Assembly (NCBI RefSeq): GCF_038443705.2
Contig: NZ_CP151767.2
Location: 868,001-932,000 of the forward strand
Direction of reading: 5' to 3'
Origin: Yoonia sp. SS1-5
GTDB lineage: Bacteria > Pseudomonadota > Alphaproteobacteria > Rhodobacterales > Rhodobacteraceae
DNA length: 64,000 bases
Each line of letters begins with the position of its first letter. The stretch's first letter is position 1. The notes beneath the pieces are model-generated. The model was given only the letters and a program-made list of their open reading frames with translations, searched no databases and was not told the origin of the DNA. Both the position numbers and the translations under genes were made by a program. Shown here one piece after another: positions 7,510-16,805 of the stretch.

Positions 7510-8667
7510 TTAACCATCACTGGCGCGCTCGGCCTCGATCTCGCGCCAGCGCGCAACGTTGCGATTGTGATCATCCAGATTGGTGGCAAACGCGTGGCCA
7601 CCCGTTCCGTCAGCAACAAAAAAGATGTAGTCTGTCGTGTCAGGGTTCAGCGCGGCTTCAATACTCGCGCGACCCGGATTTGCGATCGGCGTCGGGGGCA
7701 ATCCCTCAATCACATATGTGTTCCACGGGGTCTCGGCGCGCAACTCGCTCTGCCGCAAACCACGGCCCAGAACACCTTCGCCCTGCGTGATACCATAGAT
7801 GACCGTCGGGTCGGTTTGCAGCCGCATGCCTTGATTGAGACGGTTCACAAATACGCTGGCAACCTGACGGCGTTCATCGGCAATGCCCGTTTCCTTCTCG
7901 ACAATGCTGGCAAGAACAAGCGCCTCTTCCGGGGTTTGCAGCGGCAGGCCCTCGGCGCGATTTTCCCAGGCCTCGGCAAGAATGGCTTCCTGCTTTGTGG
8001 TCATGCGCGCAAGCACGGCCGATACAGGCTCACCGGGGCGCAACTCATAGCTTTCCGGCGCAAGTGATCCTTCCGGCGGGGTCTGGTCCACATCGGCTTG
8101 CAACACGTCCAGCTCGCTCAAAGAATATGCAATCTGCCAGCTGGTGACACCTTCGGCAATCGTCACCTGATAGGTGGTGTCACTGCCTTCGCGGACCTCG
8201 GCATATTCGGCCGGGCGCGGATCGTCCACCGCATCAAAGCTGGCAATCTCGACAAATTCATTTGTTGCAGGATCAAGCTCGCGGACATCGACCAGTGTCC
8301 GGTTGATCCCAACACGATAAATGACCTGCGTGCCGCATGTATTGCGGCCACCACGGGTCACGATGTCGACAATTTCTTCCATCGACGCCTGTGGGGGAAC
8401 ACGAAAGCTGCCGGCTTTCAACTGGCCGGACTTTTCCGAATAATCGGCACCGATCTTGAAGATCGACGGCGAAGTGACCGCGCCGTTTTCGACCAGCTGA
8501 TCGGCGACCGCACTCATGTTGGACCCGCTGGGCACCTGCAAACAGATCGCTTGGCCCAGAGGGCCGGGATCACGAAATTGCTTTGTGCCCCAGCCAATTG
8601 CGCCAACAACCAGAAACAATGCGACCGTCAGAAACGTCAGCGCATTTGCGGCGATGTGGCGCCACAT
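7510..8667 (-). CDS. mltG: Endolytic murein transglycosylase MltG
   Basis: A 385-residue inner-membrane lytic transglycosylase that cuts nascent peptidoglycan strands and so sets glycan chain length. One N-terminal membrane helix is visible (ALTFLTVALFLVVGAIGW). The periplasmic YceG domain follows, with the family motifs EALVLASIVEKETG (catalytic Glu in the LASIVEKE stretch), VFVNRLNQGMRLQTDPTVIYG, and the C-terminal TPWNTYVIEGLPPTPIANPG. Its ATG overlaps the fabF stop by one base, so it is co-transcribed with fabF. The GTA cluster follows it on the same strand. Confidence 0.95.
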   Translation of the reverse strand: MWRHIAANALTFLTVALFLVVGAIGWGTKQFRDPGPLGQAICLQVPSGSNMSAVADQLVENGAVTSPSIFKIGADYSEKSGQLKAGSFRVPPQASMEEIVDIVTRGGRNTCGTQVIYRVGINRTLVDVRELDPATNEFVEIASFDAVDDPRPAEYAEVREGSDTTYQVTIAEGVTSWQIAYSLSELDVLQADVDQTPPEGSLAPESYELRPGEPVSAVLARMTTKQEAILAEAWENRAEGLPLQTPEEALVLASIVEKETGIADERRQVASVFVNRLNQGMRLQTDPTVIYGITQGEGVLGRGLRQSELRAETPWNTYVIEGLPPTPIANPGRASIEAALNPDTTDYIFFVADGTGGHAFATNLDDHNRNVARWREIEAERASDG

Positions 8668-9929
8668 CAGGTGACTTTCCCAAAGATGACGCTTGCATTG
8701 GTGCCACCAAACCCAAAGGAGTTTGACAGCGCGACATCAATCTTGGTTTCGCGTTTTTCGTTGGCGCAAAGATCGACAACTGTTTCGACCGCCGGATTAT
8801 CAAGGTTGATTGTGGGCGGGGCCACCTGATCGCGGATCGCAAGGATTGAAAAGATCGCTTCAATCGCCCCCGCCGCACCCAGCAAATGGCCCGTTGCGGA
8901 TTTCGTTGATGACATGGTCAGCTTTGCAGCCGCCTCCGGGCCGACAAGGCGCTCTACCGCGCCAAGCTCAATCGTGTCGGCCATGGTCGAGGTACCATGC
9001 GCATTCACATAGTCGATCTGCGACGGCTCGATACCGGCATTGCGGCAGGCAGCGCGCATAGCGCGCTCCGCACCTTCATGATCCGGCGGCGGGGCGGTGA
9101 TATGGTGGGCATCGCCGCTTAGGCCATAGCCCAATATCTCGGCGTAAATTTTGGCGCCGCGTGCCTTGGCGTGCTCATACTCCTCCAAAACGACCATCCC
9201 GGCACCCTCACCCATGACAAAGCCATCGCGATCTTCGTCCCATGGACGGCTGGCAATCTTGGGGTTGTCATTATGCTTTGTACTCAATGCCTTACAGGCA
9301 TTAAACCCGGCAATACCCACCTCGCAAATCGCGGCTTCGGCACCGCCAGCCACCATGACATCGGCATCGCCATGCTGGATCAGACGCGAGGCATCGCCAA
9401 TTGCATGCGCGCCAGTTGAACAGGCGGTCACAACAGCGTGGTTCGGGCCGCGGAAGCCATATTTGATCGACACCTGCCCAGATATCAGGTTGATCAGCGC
9501 ACCAGGCACAAAGAATGGCGATACCCGGCGGGGGCCTTTCTCGGCCATCATCACGGCGGTGTTGGCGATGGAATTCAGCCCACCGATACCCGACCCCATC
9601 AAAACCCCGGTGCGTTCAAGGCTCTCGCGATCCTCCGGCATCCAGTTGGCATCCTTGATGGCCTGCTCTGCAGCGGCCAGGCCAAACAGAATGAAGGTAT
9701 CGACCTTTCGCTGTTCCTTGGGTTCCATGTATTTGTCGGCATTGAACGTACCAGCGGTCCCATCACCCAGCGGGACCTCACACGCGTATTGCGTGGTCAG
9801 CTTGCTGGGATCAAAACCCGTGATTTTACCTGCACCTGACTGACCATCCAGCAAACGGCTCCAGGTGTCGTCCACACCATCGGCAAGCGGGGTTACCAAA
9901 CCCAACCCAGTGACTACAACGCGACGCAT
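8667..9929 (-). CDS. fabF: Beta-ketoacyl-ACP synthase II
   Basis: A 420-residue condensing enzyme that elongates acyl-ACP with malonyl-ACP in type II fatty-acid synthesis. It has the Cys-His-His triad: the Cys in VTACSTGAHAIGDA (about residue 170), His in YVNAHGTSTMADT (about 310), and His in SATGHLLGAAGAIE (about 350). The start is MRRVVVTGLGLVTPL, as usual. Length is normal for FabF. It is the last fatty-acid gene in this set and is coupled to mltG. acpP lies upstream, but a PilZ-like gene on the other strand separates the two. Confidence 0.97.
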   Translation of the reverse strand: MRRVVVTGLGLVTPLADGVDDTWSRLLDGQSGAGKITGFDPSKLTTQYACEVPLGDGTAGTFNADKYMEPKEQRKVDTFILFGLAAAEQAIKDANWMPEDRESLERTGVLMGSGIGGLNSIANTAVMMAEKGPRRVSPFFVPGALINLISGQVSIKYGFRGPNHAVVTACSTGAHAIGDASRLIQHGDADVMVAGGAEAAICEVGIAGFNACKALSTKHNDNPKIASRPWDEDRDGFVMGEGAGMVVLEEYEHAKARGAKIYAEILGYGLSGDAHHITAPPPDHEGAERAMRAACRNAGIEPSQIDYVNAHGTSTMADTIELGAVERLVGPEAAAKLTMSSTKSATGHLLGAAGAIEAIFSILAIRDQVAPPTINLDNPAVETVVDLCANEKRETKIDVALSNSFGFGGTNASVIFGKVT

Positions 9930-10135
9930 ATTCTGCCCTCACCTCTTGGCGTATTTACGGACACTGATACATCAGGCCTTGGCAGAGGGGCAAGAGGACC
10001 CGCGCCATTCGGCAAGAGAACGCAAGGGCATGGTTCAGCTTACATTAACCAATCTGACCTAAAGAAGAGCGGTGTGGGCAGGCGGATCAATCAGTACGAT
10101 TATTTGCGATCATCTTTACGTTCTGCGTCAACATC

Positions 10136-11056
10136 ATGGGAATGCCCGCCTTTGCGGATCAAAGCTGCGCTGTGATGATCGGTCTGTACAATCTGCACTT
10201 TGCACAAGACAGGCTTGCGCGGGGGTACGATCAGACCAGCTTTGCATTCGACGTCAGTTTCCTTGAACGGCAGGTCGGTGTTTTTTCGCAAGGGCTGGAT
10301 GCAACATCATTGGGGGTCGAGGCGCAGTCATCCGCACATCTGACATTCGAACGATTGATTGACAGCGCAAGGCATGCTGTCAGGGCAATTGACCCATCCG
10401 ACCCGAACACGGCGGCCACGTATTTCGATCAGCCACAGGTGCGTCAAACACTGGCCGCCGCAGATCATCTGCTGGCAAAGATGCATTGCGCGCGGGTCGC
10501 CTCAGAACGGCCGGGTCAAACGTCCGCACAGCCACATTTCGACGAGGCCCCAACCCCGGCGCGGCCACCATCAACGACAACGCAGACCCGTGGCGGAACC
10601 ACAGACAGCGATGATGGGCCCGCTTCGCCGATCAAGGCATCCTATGTGACGTTGATCTTGTTGATCGGCAGCATCATCGGCACAATCATTGCGGTGCGGC
10701 TGATACGGCGGCATTTACAGCGCAAACGCAGACGCGCGCGGCGATATCCGGCGCTCTACGCAACGCGGTACACGCGCGAGGGGCGCGAATATGAGGGCGT
10801 CCTGCACGATATCAGCGGCAACGGCGCAAAACTGGCGCATGACGCCGAGAATGCGCCGAAACTTAAAACCGCCATCGCGATCATGATCGGGGCCGATTGG
10901 CATCACGGTGTCATCGCGTGGAATAACCAGCACTACAGCGGGATCCTCTTTAACAAAGCCCTCAGCGCTGCGCAGGTCGCGGACATCCGCAATTCCGCCG
11001 GCATTTCAAAGACACTCGCTCAAACGCAACGCGGCGCCCCATTGGACGCCGCATAA
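10136..11056 (+). CDS. Membrane-anchored PilZ-like domain protein
   Basis: A 306-residue protein. A coiled, secreted-looking N-terminal half of about 170 residues precedes a Pro/Thr-rich linker (about 125-165), one membrane helix near residue 180 (YVTLILLIGSIIGTIIAV), a very basic stretch (RRHLQRKRRRARR) and a C-terminal PilZ-like fold. The latter has YPALYATRYTREGREYEG, a DISGNGAKL segment and GVIAWNNQHYSGILF. PilZ domains often bind cyclic di-GMP, and the basic stretch directly before the fold would suit that. A signal-peptide-like leader is encoded just upstream of the ATG without a usual start codon, so the true start may be non-standard. It sits alone, opposite to the fab genes. Confidence 0.6.
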   Translation: MGMPAFADQSCAVMIGLYNLHFAQDRLARGYDQTSFAFDVSFLERQVGVFSQGLDATSLGVEAQSSAHLTFERLIDSARHAVRAIDPSDPNTAATYFDQPQVRQTLAAADHLLAKMHCARVASERPGQTSAQPHFDEAPTPARPPSTTTQTRGGTTDSDDGPASPIKASYVTLILLIGSIIGTIIAVRLIRRHLQRKRRRARRYPALYATRYTREGREYEGVLHDISGNGAKLAHDAENAPKLKTAIAIMIGADWHHGVIAWNNQHYSGILFNKALSAAQVADIRNSAGISKTLAQTQRGAPLDAA

Positions 11057-11080
11057 ACGATCAAGATATGTGGTGGGCAG

Positions 11081-11314
11081 TTACTGCGCGCCGTTGATGA
11101 ACTTTACTGCGTCACCAAAGGTTTGAATGGTTTCAGCAGCGTCATCAGGGATTTCGATACCGAACTCTTCTTCAAAAGCCATCACCAGCTCAACAGTATC
11201 AAGGCTATCTGCGCCCAGATCATCAATGAAGGAAGCCGATTCCGTCACTTTATCTTCTTCAACACCAAGATGTTCTACAACGATCTTGCGTACGCGCTCA
11301 GCAACGTCGCTCAT
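11081..11314 (-). CDS. acpP: Acyl carrier protein
   Basis: A 77-residue acidic acyl carrier protein. The phosphopantetheine-bearing serine lies in [18 protein letters not shown] near residue 37. It carries growing acyl chains for FabD, FabG and FabF. Length and sequence are fully typical, and the codon choice looks like that of a highly expressed gene. It lies downstream of fabG on the same strand, with 194 bases between, which may include its own promoter. The convergent PilZ-like gene ends 24 bases away. Confidence 0.98.
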   Translation of the reverse strand: MSDVAERVRKIVVEHLGVEEDKVTESASFIDDLGADSLDTVELVMAFEEEFGIEIPDDAAETIQTFGDAVKFINGAQ

Positions 11315-11508
11315 ATCAATTCCTCATGTCTTTCTGGGCTTCGGCCCGTTTTCACTCTGGGCATTCGCCCTCTTCGTCGATCCGGTTGTTTCCGGACCAA
11401 TACCAATCTGCGCAGAGACATCTGACGTCGGGTCACATGCACATTTTGGCAAATCTGCGTGGCCTATAACAGAGAATTCCGTATAGGCAAACGATTTCAC
11501 CTCCGCGC

Positions 11509-12246
11509 CTAGAACATGGCCATGCCGCCATTCACATGCAAGGTCGTGCCGGTCACATAAGCGGCCTCAGGGCTAGAAAGATACAGTACAGCAGCCGCAA
11601 TTTCATCGGAATCGCCCATCCGGCCCGCAGGAATCTGGCCCAAAATTCCGGCCTTCTGATCATCTGTCAGCTTCTCGGTCATGGCGGTTGCAATAAATCC
11701 GGGCGCCACACAATTGACGGTAATGCCGCGGCTGGCGACCTCATAAGCGATGGATTTGGACATACCAACCATACCGGCCTTCGAGGCCGCATAGTTCGCC
11801 TGTCCGGGGTTGCCCGTCGCACCGACAACGGACGAGATGTTCACAATCCGGCCCCAGCGGGACTTCATCATGCCGCGGATCACACCTTTGCACAGGCGCA
11901 TGGTCGACGTCAGATTGACCTCCAGCACCGATGCCCATTCCTCGTCTGACATGCGCATAAAGATGTTGTCGCGGGTGATGCCTGCATTATTCACCAAAAT
12001 ATCGACCGCGCCCATCGCATCGGCGGCCTGTTTTGGCAGCGCATTGACCGCATCTGCATCGCTCAAATCGCAGGGCAGGACATGCGCCCGTGACTCCAAA
12101 TCAGCGGCCAGCGCCTCTAATGGGGCAACACGGGTTCCCGACAGAGCGACAGTTGCACCAGCGCCATGCAGCGCTGTCGCAATCGCATTACCAATCCCAC
12201 CAGAGGCACCCGTCACAAGTACATTTTTTTCTTTTAAATCAAACAT
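11509..12246 (-). CDS. fabG: 3-oxoacyl-ACP reductase
   Basis: A 245-residue short-chain dehydrogenase that reduces 3-oxoacyl-ACP with NADPH. Visible are the cofactor loop VTGASGGIGNAIA (residues 11-23), NNAGITRDN (about 86-94), the catalytic Ser in IVNISSVVGATG and the YAASKAGM motif with Tyr and Lys near 150. The C-terminus GTTLHVNGGMAMF is the usual FabG ending. It lies directly downstream of fabD with 15 bases between, so the two form an operon, and acpP follows. Confidence 0.96.
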   Translation of the reverse strand: MFDLKEKNVLVTGASGGIGNAIATALHGAGATVALSGTRVAPLEALAADLESRAHVLPCDLSDADAVNALPKQAADAMGAVDILVNNAGITRDNIFMRMSDEEWASVLEVNLTSTMRLCKGVIRGMMKSRWGRIVNISSVVGATGNPGQANYAASKAGMVGMSKSIAYEVASRGITVNCVAPGFIATAMTEKLTDDQKAGILGQIPAGRMGDSDEIAAAVLYLSSPEAAYVTGTTLHVNGGMAMF

Positions 12247-12261
12247 CTGAAAGACCCTATT

Positions 12262-13200
12262 CTAGTCCTGAAAAGCTGCGGCAGCGGCGCGCACATCATC
12301 CGGCGTACCAATTGCTTGCGGTGTGACGGCACGATCAATCCGCTTGATCATCCCTGACAGGGCCTTGCCTGCGCCAATTTCATATATGTCACTCACACCC
12401 TGTGCGGCCATAAAGGCGACGCTTTCGCGCCAGCGCACGGATCCGGTGATCTGTGCTACTAACAGCGTCCTGATCTCTTCGGGGTCAGTCACCGCCTCGG
12501 CTTTGACATTGGCAACAACCGGCACCATGGGGGCATTGATCTGCACGTCGGCCAGCGCGGCAGCCATAACATCCGCAGCCGGGGCCATCAGGCTGCAATG
12601 GAATGGGGCGCTGACAGGCAGCAACACGGCGCGTTTGGCCCCCTTTTCCTTGGCAATGACCAATGCGCGTTCCACGGCCGCCTTATGCCCTGAAACGACG
12701 ACTTGCGCGGGGTCATTGTCATTTGCAGCCTCGCAGACGTCACCTTGCGCAGCCTCCGCGGCGACAGCGGAAGCCGCCTCAAAATCCAGCCCCAGCAACG
12801 CGGCCATGGCACCAACACCAACGGGAACGGCCTCTTGCATCGCGGTGCCGCGGGCGCGCAACAGGCGGGCCGTGTCGGCAATGCTCAGCGCATCCACAGC
12901 CGCAAGGGCTGAATATTCGCCCAGGGAATGACCCGCGACAAAAGACGCCGAGGTGACGCTGACGCCCTCGGCCTGCAGGGCGCGCAGGGCCGCCAGCGAT
13001 GTGGCCATCAAGGCCGGTTGCGCATTGCGGGTCAGCGTCAGATCGGCGATGTCGCCCTCCCAGATCAATGCCGACAGATCCTGATCCAGCGCGTCATTGA
13101 CCTCTTCAAACACCGCTTTTGCGGCTGGATAGGCCTCTGCAAGTGCCTTGCCCATGCCGATGGTTTGCGCCCCCTGGCCGGGAAATACGAATGCGCGCAT
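12262..13200 (-). CDS. fabD: Malonyl-CoA:ACP transacylase
   Basis: A 312-residue enzyme that loads malonyl groups onto ACP. The start MRAFVFPGQGAQTIGMG is chosen at 13200 because it gives the normal family N-terminus and has GAGGAGGG just upstream. A longer frame to 13230 only adds ten basic residues. The nucleophile elbow GHSLGEYSALAAV (Ser near 90) and the VSGHKAAVERAL and SAPFHCSLMAPAAD segments (His near 200) complete the active site. First gene of the fabD-fabG pair on this strand. Confidence 0.96.
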   Translation of the reverse strand: MRAFVFPGQGAQTIGMGKALAEAYPAAKAVFEEVNDALDQDLSALIWEGDIADLTLTRNAQPALMATSLAALRALQAEGVSVTSASFVAGHSLGEYSALAAVDALSIADTARLLRARGTAMQEAVPVGVGAMAALLGLDFEAASAVAAEAAQGDVCEAANDNDPAQVVVSGHKAAVERALVIAKEKGAKRAVLLPVSAPFHCSLMAPAADVMAAALADVQINAPMVPVVANVKAEAVTDPEEIRTLLVAQITGSVRWRESVAFMAAQGVSDIYEIGAGKALSGMIKRIDRAVTPQAIGTPDDVRAAAAAFQD

Positions 13201-13361
13201 CTGCGCCCTCCTCTTGATCTGGGTCTTCACGCAGGCTTAGCGCGCCCAGCCGGGGCGCACAAGCAACCCACCCGATGCACAGGGGCTGCGCATTTCTTGC
13301 ACTGTGCGGTCAGCCGCGCGGATGATAAAAGCAGCCAAGCAAACAGGAACGGGATCTGACC

Positions 13362-14558
13362 ATGTCAACAGCGAACACCCAGACAGTTTACGGCAGCGTA
13401 ACAAAGACCTTTCACTGGCTCACCGCACTTCTGATTATCACCATCATTCCACTGGGGGCCATCGCCAACCGGCTGCCATTTGAAACAGATGCGCAGATCG
13501 CACTAAAGGCGACCCTGTTTTCCCTGCACAAAACACTGGGCATCATTGTGTTTGCTGTCGCCTTGGGGCGGATCATCTGGGCGATCACCCAAACCAAGCC
13601 CGGGCCGCTTCACCCCGAACGCAAGGCCGAAACCTTGTTGGCCGAGATCGTGCATTGGCTGCTTTACGTCTCACTTGTCGCGGTCCCGCTGACCGGCTGG
13701 ATTCACCACGCAGCAACAACCGGCTTTGCGCCCATCCTGTTGCCAATCGGGCAAGGACTGCCGCTTGTGGGCAAGGATGAAGGCACGGCAGAGCTGTTTG
13801 CGGGTCTGCATTGGATCTGGTCGAAAATCATGGTCGGCGCGATCCTGCTGCATATTGCGGGCGCGTTGAAGCATCAGATCATTGACAAGGATGCGACGTT
13901 GCGCCGGATGTGGTTCGGGCAGTCCGAAACGCCTGCTGTCGGCCCGCATCACAGCAGTCTCGCCCCTCCGCTGGCGGCCGTGCTGATTTATGCCGCAGCA
14001 ACAGCCGCCGGTGCGGGCGCGGGCATTCTCAGCCACCAATCCGAACAAGGTGGCCCCGCCCTTGATGCGGTGGCCTCACAATGGCAGGTCACGAATGGTG
14101 AGATAGCGATCACCGTCGCCCAACTTGGCAGCCCCGTCACAGGCAGTTTCGAAGACTGGACATCCAGCATCACATTCGATCCCGACGCCCAAGGCAAAAT
14201 GGGCGAAGTGACAACGACAATCGCCATTACATCGCTCAAGCTTGGCTCTGTGTCCGATCAGGCAATGGGCGCCGACTTTTTTGACGCCACAACCTTCCCC
14301 ACCGCGGTTTTCCAGGCCGACATCGTGCAAGACGGCGACGGTCTTCGGGCAGAGGGAACGTTGCGGATCAAGGAAAACGAAATGCCAGTCAGCCTGCCTT
14401 TTGATCTGACAATTGCGGGCGATGATGCCGAAATGTCGGGGGGGACAACGCTTGATCGGCGGGACTTTGCAATTGGTCAAAGCATGTCCGACGAAAGCAG
14501 CCTTGGATTTAACGTTGAGGTTTTGATTTCCCTCAACGCAACGCGCACGGCCGAATAA
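13362..14558 (+). CDS. Cytochrome b561-YceI domain fusion protein
   Basis: A 398-residue two-domain protein. Residues about 1-185 form a cytochrome b561 unit with four membrane helices and histidines placed for b-type heme: FHWLTALLI (about 19), LHKTLGIIV (about 50), IVHWLLYVS (about 98) and ILLHIAGALKH (about 165). A membrane helix near 207-225 leads to a periplasmic YceI-like lipocalin domain (about 240-395), with WTSSITFDPDAQG and the YceI signature DFFDATTFPTAVFQA. YceI domains bind isoprenoid lipids such as ubiquinones, so the fusion suggests quinone-linked electron transfer at the membrane. A separate YceI gene lies just downstream, convergent. Confidence 0.85.
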   Translation: MSTANTQTVYGSVTKTFHWLTALLIITIIPLGAIANRLPFETDAQIALKATLFSLHKTLGIIVFAVALGRIIWAITQTKPGPLHPERKAETLLAEIVHWLLYVSLVAVPLTGWIHHAATTGFAPILLPIGQGLPLVGKDEGTAELFAGLHWIWSKIMVGAILLHIAGALKHQIIDKDATLRRMWFGQSETPAVGPHHSSLAPPLAAVLIYAAATAAGAGAGILSHQSEQGGPALDAVASQWQVTNGEIAITVAQLGSPVTGSFEDWTSSITFDPDAQGKMGEVTTTIAITSLKLGSVSDQAMGADFFDATTFPTAVFQADIVQDGDGLRAEGTLRIKENEMPVSLPFDLTIAGDDAEMSGGTTLDRRDFAIGQSMSDESSLGFNVEVLISLNATRTAE

Positions 14559-14575
14559 GGCGCCACACGCACAAG

Positions 14576-14611
14576 AAAAGGGCCGCCACTGCGATAGTGG
14601 CGGCCCTTTTT
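14576..14611. terminator. Bidirectional rho-independent terminator
   Basis: A hairpin with 12-base GC-rich arms (GGGCCGCCACT and its complement) and a four-base loop, followed by a T run on the plus strand and preceded by AAAA. It lies between the b561-YceI fusion gene and the convergent YceI gene, and can end both transcripts. Confidence 0.9.
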
Positions 14612-14632
14612 GGTACCTTTCGTCAGGCGCTC

Positions 14633-15211
14633 TTATTCAGCCTTGGACGCCTCGATTGAGATATTCACTTCAACTTCGTCGCTGACGAATGGCGCAAATG
14701 CACCAACTTCAAAGTCAGAGCGGAGAAGTGTTGTTGTCGCATCAAATCCAGCCCATGGTTTTTCGCGCTGCGGGTGAACACCCACCTGGTTCAGCTTGGC
14801 GTCCAGAACGACGGGCTTCGTGATGCCGTTCAGCGTCAGATCGCCCGTGATCAGCGCGGTGTCATCACCGGTCACTTCGATAGCGGTTGATGTGAACGTC
14901 ACCATTTCGTCCTCTGCCGCAGCAAAGAAATCGTCGCTCATAAAGTGGCCAAAGCGGGCTTCCCAGCCTGTCAGCATGCTTCTGACGGGGAATGAGACAC
15001 TGACAGAGGATGCGGCAGGATCTTCCTGGTCAAACGCGATCGTGCCTTCAAAGCCAGAGAACATGCCATATGTCGTGGAATAACCCAGGTGGTCATAGCT
15101 AAAAACGATCTGGCTGTGGCTTGCATCCAGAACATAATCCTCTGCGGCAGCAAAGGCAGGCGTCGTCAACGTGGCTGCGACCAGCGTCGCAGCAGTCAGA
15201 AGGGTCTTCAT
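14633..15211 (-). CDS. Secreted YceI family protein
   Basis: A 192-residue protein with an N-terminal signal peptide (MKTLLTAATLVAATLTTPAFA, cleavage after AFA) and a single YceI beta-barrel domain. Family features are YVLDASHSQIVFSYDHLG near residue 30, SDDFFAAAEDEMVTFTST near 95, and the late segment FDATTTLLRSDFEVGAFAP. YceI proteins are periplasmic lipid-binding proteins that bind polyprenoid or amide lipids. The role here is not known. It is convergent to the b561-YceI fusion gene, so this locus carries two different YceI domains. Confidence 0.88.
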   Translation of the reverse strand: MKTLLTAATLVAATLTTPAFAAAEDYVLDASHSQIVFSYDHLGYSTTYGMFSGFEGTIAFDQEDPAASSVSVSFPVRSMLTGWEARFGHFMSDDFFAAAEDEMVTFTSTAIEVTGDDTALITGDLTLNGITKPVVLDAKLNQVGVHPQREKPWAGFDATTTLLRSDFEVGAFAPFVSDEVEVNISIEASKAE

Positions 15212-15323
15212 CGTGATCTCCTCAGATGTGTGTTACGCAACCCTTAAGATAGTGCGCAACGGTCCAAGGCAATTCCACAAAATCGAACACGCATTGTTCG
15301 GCAGCCCGCGCAGCGGGATTTGG

Positions 15324-15926
15324 TCAGGCGGCGCGGGCCTGCGAAAACGACCCGCCAGCGGCGGTACACACCATCAAATCACGCGCCAATTGGTCCCGAA
15401 GGCCGATCAACTGCGCCTCGGTGCCTTCGGCGACAGCAACGGTTTGCACGGTATTGCGGTAGCGCAAGACGAGCGTCGAGAGGGACGATTCCGGATCAGT
15501 TTCGATGAAAACACCACCAATCGTGTCAAAACCGTAGCAGCCCACAGTGGTCGGCTTGCCCGCGCGGTTACAGATGACCTCGCGAATTTCGCCAACGGCA
15601 TTGTCAACGTGAAGCTCGGGACGGGTGCCGCGGCTGGCGAACCATAGCAGGTAGAATGCAACGGCGCCGAACAATGTCGCCGCACCAACGCGGAACGCGC
15701 CTGTGCCGCCATCAAAGGCAATCGAGGGCATCAAAAGAATGCCGAAACAGGCCGTCAGGAAACATGCGCCAAAGAAAAATGACGCGATCTGCGACATCAC
15801 AACGCTTAATGACGGGCCACGGCCGGACCGAACGACATAACCCCAATAGGTATCTTCCACCGAAAACGTCGATGGGCGGGCTAGATGTTGTGCGCCACCA
15901 GGCACTGCGACATTGATATTGGTCAT
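15324..15926 (-). CDS. Hypothetical inner-membrane protein with two membrane helices
   Basis: A 200-residue protein I do not recognise as a named family. The first 40 residues are soluble, then two hydrophobic helices are seen at about 44-66 (MSQIASFFFGACFLTACFGILL) and 76-95, followed by a soluble C-terminal domain. That domain has a run of beta-like segments (ELHVDNAVGEIREVICN, VGCYGFDTIGGVFI) and an Arg/Asp-rich helix at the end. The layout suggests a small membrane-anchored protein of cytoplasmic location. It stands alone between yceI and the ribosomal operon, on the opposite strand to the latter. Confidence 0.6.
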   Translation of the reverse strand: MTNINVAVPGGAQHLARPSTFSVEDTYWGYVVRSGRGPSLSVVMSQIASFFFGACFLTACFGILLMPSIAFDGGTGAFRVGAATLFGAVAFYLLWFASRGTRPELHVDNAVGEIREVICNRAGKPTTVGCYGFDTIGGVFIETDPESSLSTLVLRYRNTVQTVAVAEGTEAQLIGLRDQLARDLMVCTAAGGSFSQARAA

Positions 15927-16193
15927 CAGCCAATCCTCACCACTGCGATACGATATTGCTGCATGTCAAACTTGACAATAAAGGGGCAAGCTCAAGGCAT
16001 CGTTAAGAAATTTGCGATTGTTGCCATGCTGTGGCATTTGGGCGGCACACAAGGGTTGCATCAATGGCATCGGGCTGTATAAGGCCGCATTCTTCCGCAG
16101 AACTTATGAACTGCGCAGTCTCTCGTGGATGGGGGGCGGAAGATGCAAACGCCCCATCCTTTGAAATGCGCCGATATATGAACTGGAGTACGC

Positions 16194-16547
16194 ATGCCGC
16201 TATACGAGCATGTCATGATTGCGCGTCAGGACTTGTCCAACACGCAAGCTGAAAGCCTCATCGAACATTTCGGAACCGTTCTTGCCGATAACGGCGGCAA
16301 GTTGCTGGAAAACGAATATTGGGGCGTCAAGACGATGGCCTACAAGATCAACAAGAACCGCAAAGGGCATTATGCCTTTCTGCGCACAGACGCCCCTGCC
16401 CCTGCCGTGCAGGAAATGGAACGCCTGATGCGCCTGCACGAAGACGTCATGCGTGTGCTGACCATCAAGGTTGACGCCCACGAAGAGGGCCCATCCGTGC
16501 AGATGCAAAAACGCGAAGAACGTGGCGACCGCCGCGAGCGCCGTTGA
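16194..16547 (+). CDS. rpsF: 30S ribosomal protein bS6
   Basis: A 117-residue ribosomal protein of the small subunit that pairs with bS18 on the platform. It begins MPLYEHVMIARQDLSNTQ and keeps the conserved NEYWGVKTMAYKINKNRKGHY segment (about 40-60). The C-terminus is basic and acidic (QMQKREERGDRRERR), longer than in enteric bacteria but common in alphaproteobacteria. It opens the rpsF-rpsR-rplI operon. The next gene starts 21 bases on. The 267 bases upstream are non-coding and should hold the operon promoter. Confidence 0.98.
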   Translation: MPLYEHVMIARQDLSNTQAESLIEHFGTVLADNGGKLLENEYWGVKTMAYKINKNRKGHYAFLRTDAPAPAVQEMERLMRLHEDVMRVLTIKVDAHEEGPSVQMQKREERGDRRERR

Positions 16548-16568
16548 TCTAGGAAAGGACAAACAATC

Positions 16569-16796
16569 ATGGCAACCAAACCATTTTTCCGCCGTCGCAA
16601 GTCTGATCCGTTTGAAGGCGATAACGCCCCAAAGATCGACTATAAAGACACCCGCCTTTTGCAGCGCTACATCTCTGAGCGCGGCAAAATCGTTCCCGCC
16701 CGTATCACCGCTGTCGGTGCCAAGAACCAGCGCGCGCTCGCCCGTGCGATCAAACGCGCCCGGTTCCTTGCCCTGCTGCCCTACGCTGTAAAGTAA
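16569..16796 (+). CDS. rpsR: 30S ribosomal protein bS18
   Basis: A 75-residue basic protein, [19 protein letters not shown], with the conserved [30 protein letters not shown] core split across residues 25-52 and the [18 protein letters not shown] end. It binds the 30S platform next to bS6. GGAAAGGA lies nine bases before the ATG. Middle gene of the rpsF-rpsR-rplI operon, with rplI starting nine bases after its stop. Confidence 0.98.
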   Translation: MATKPFFRRRKSDPFEGDNAPKIDYKDTRLLQRYISERGKIVPARITAVGAKNQRALARAIKRARFLALLPYAVK

Positions 16797-16805
16797 GGAC
16801 ATATC

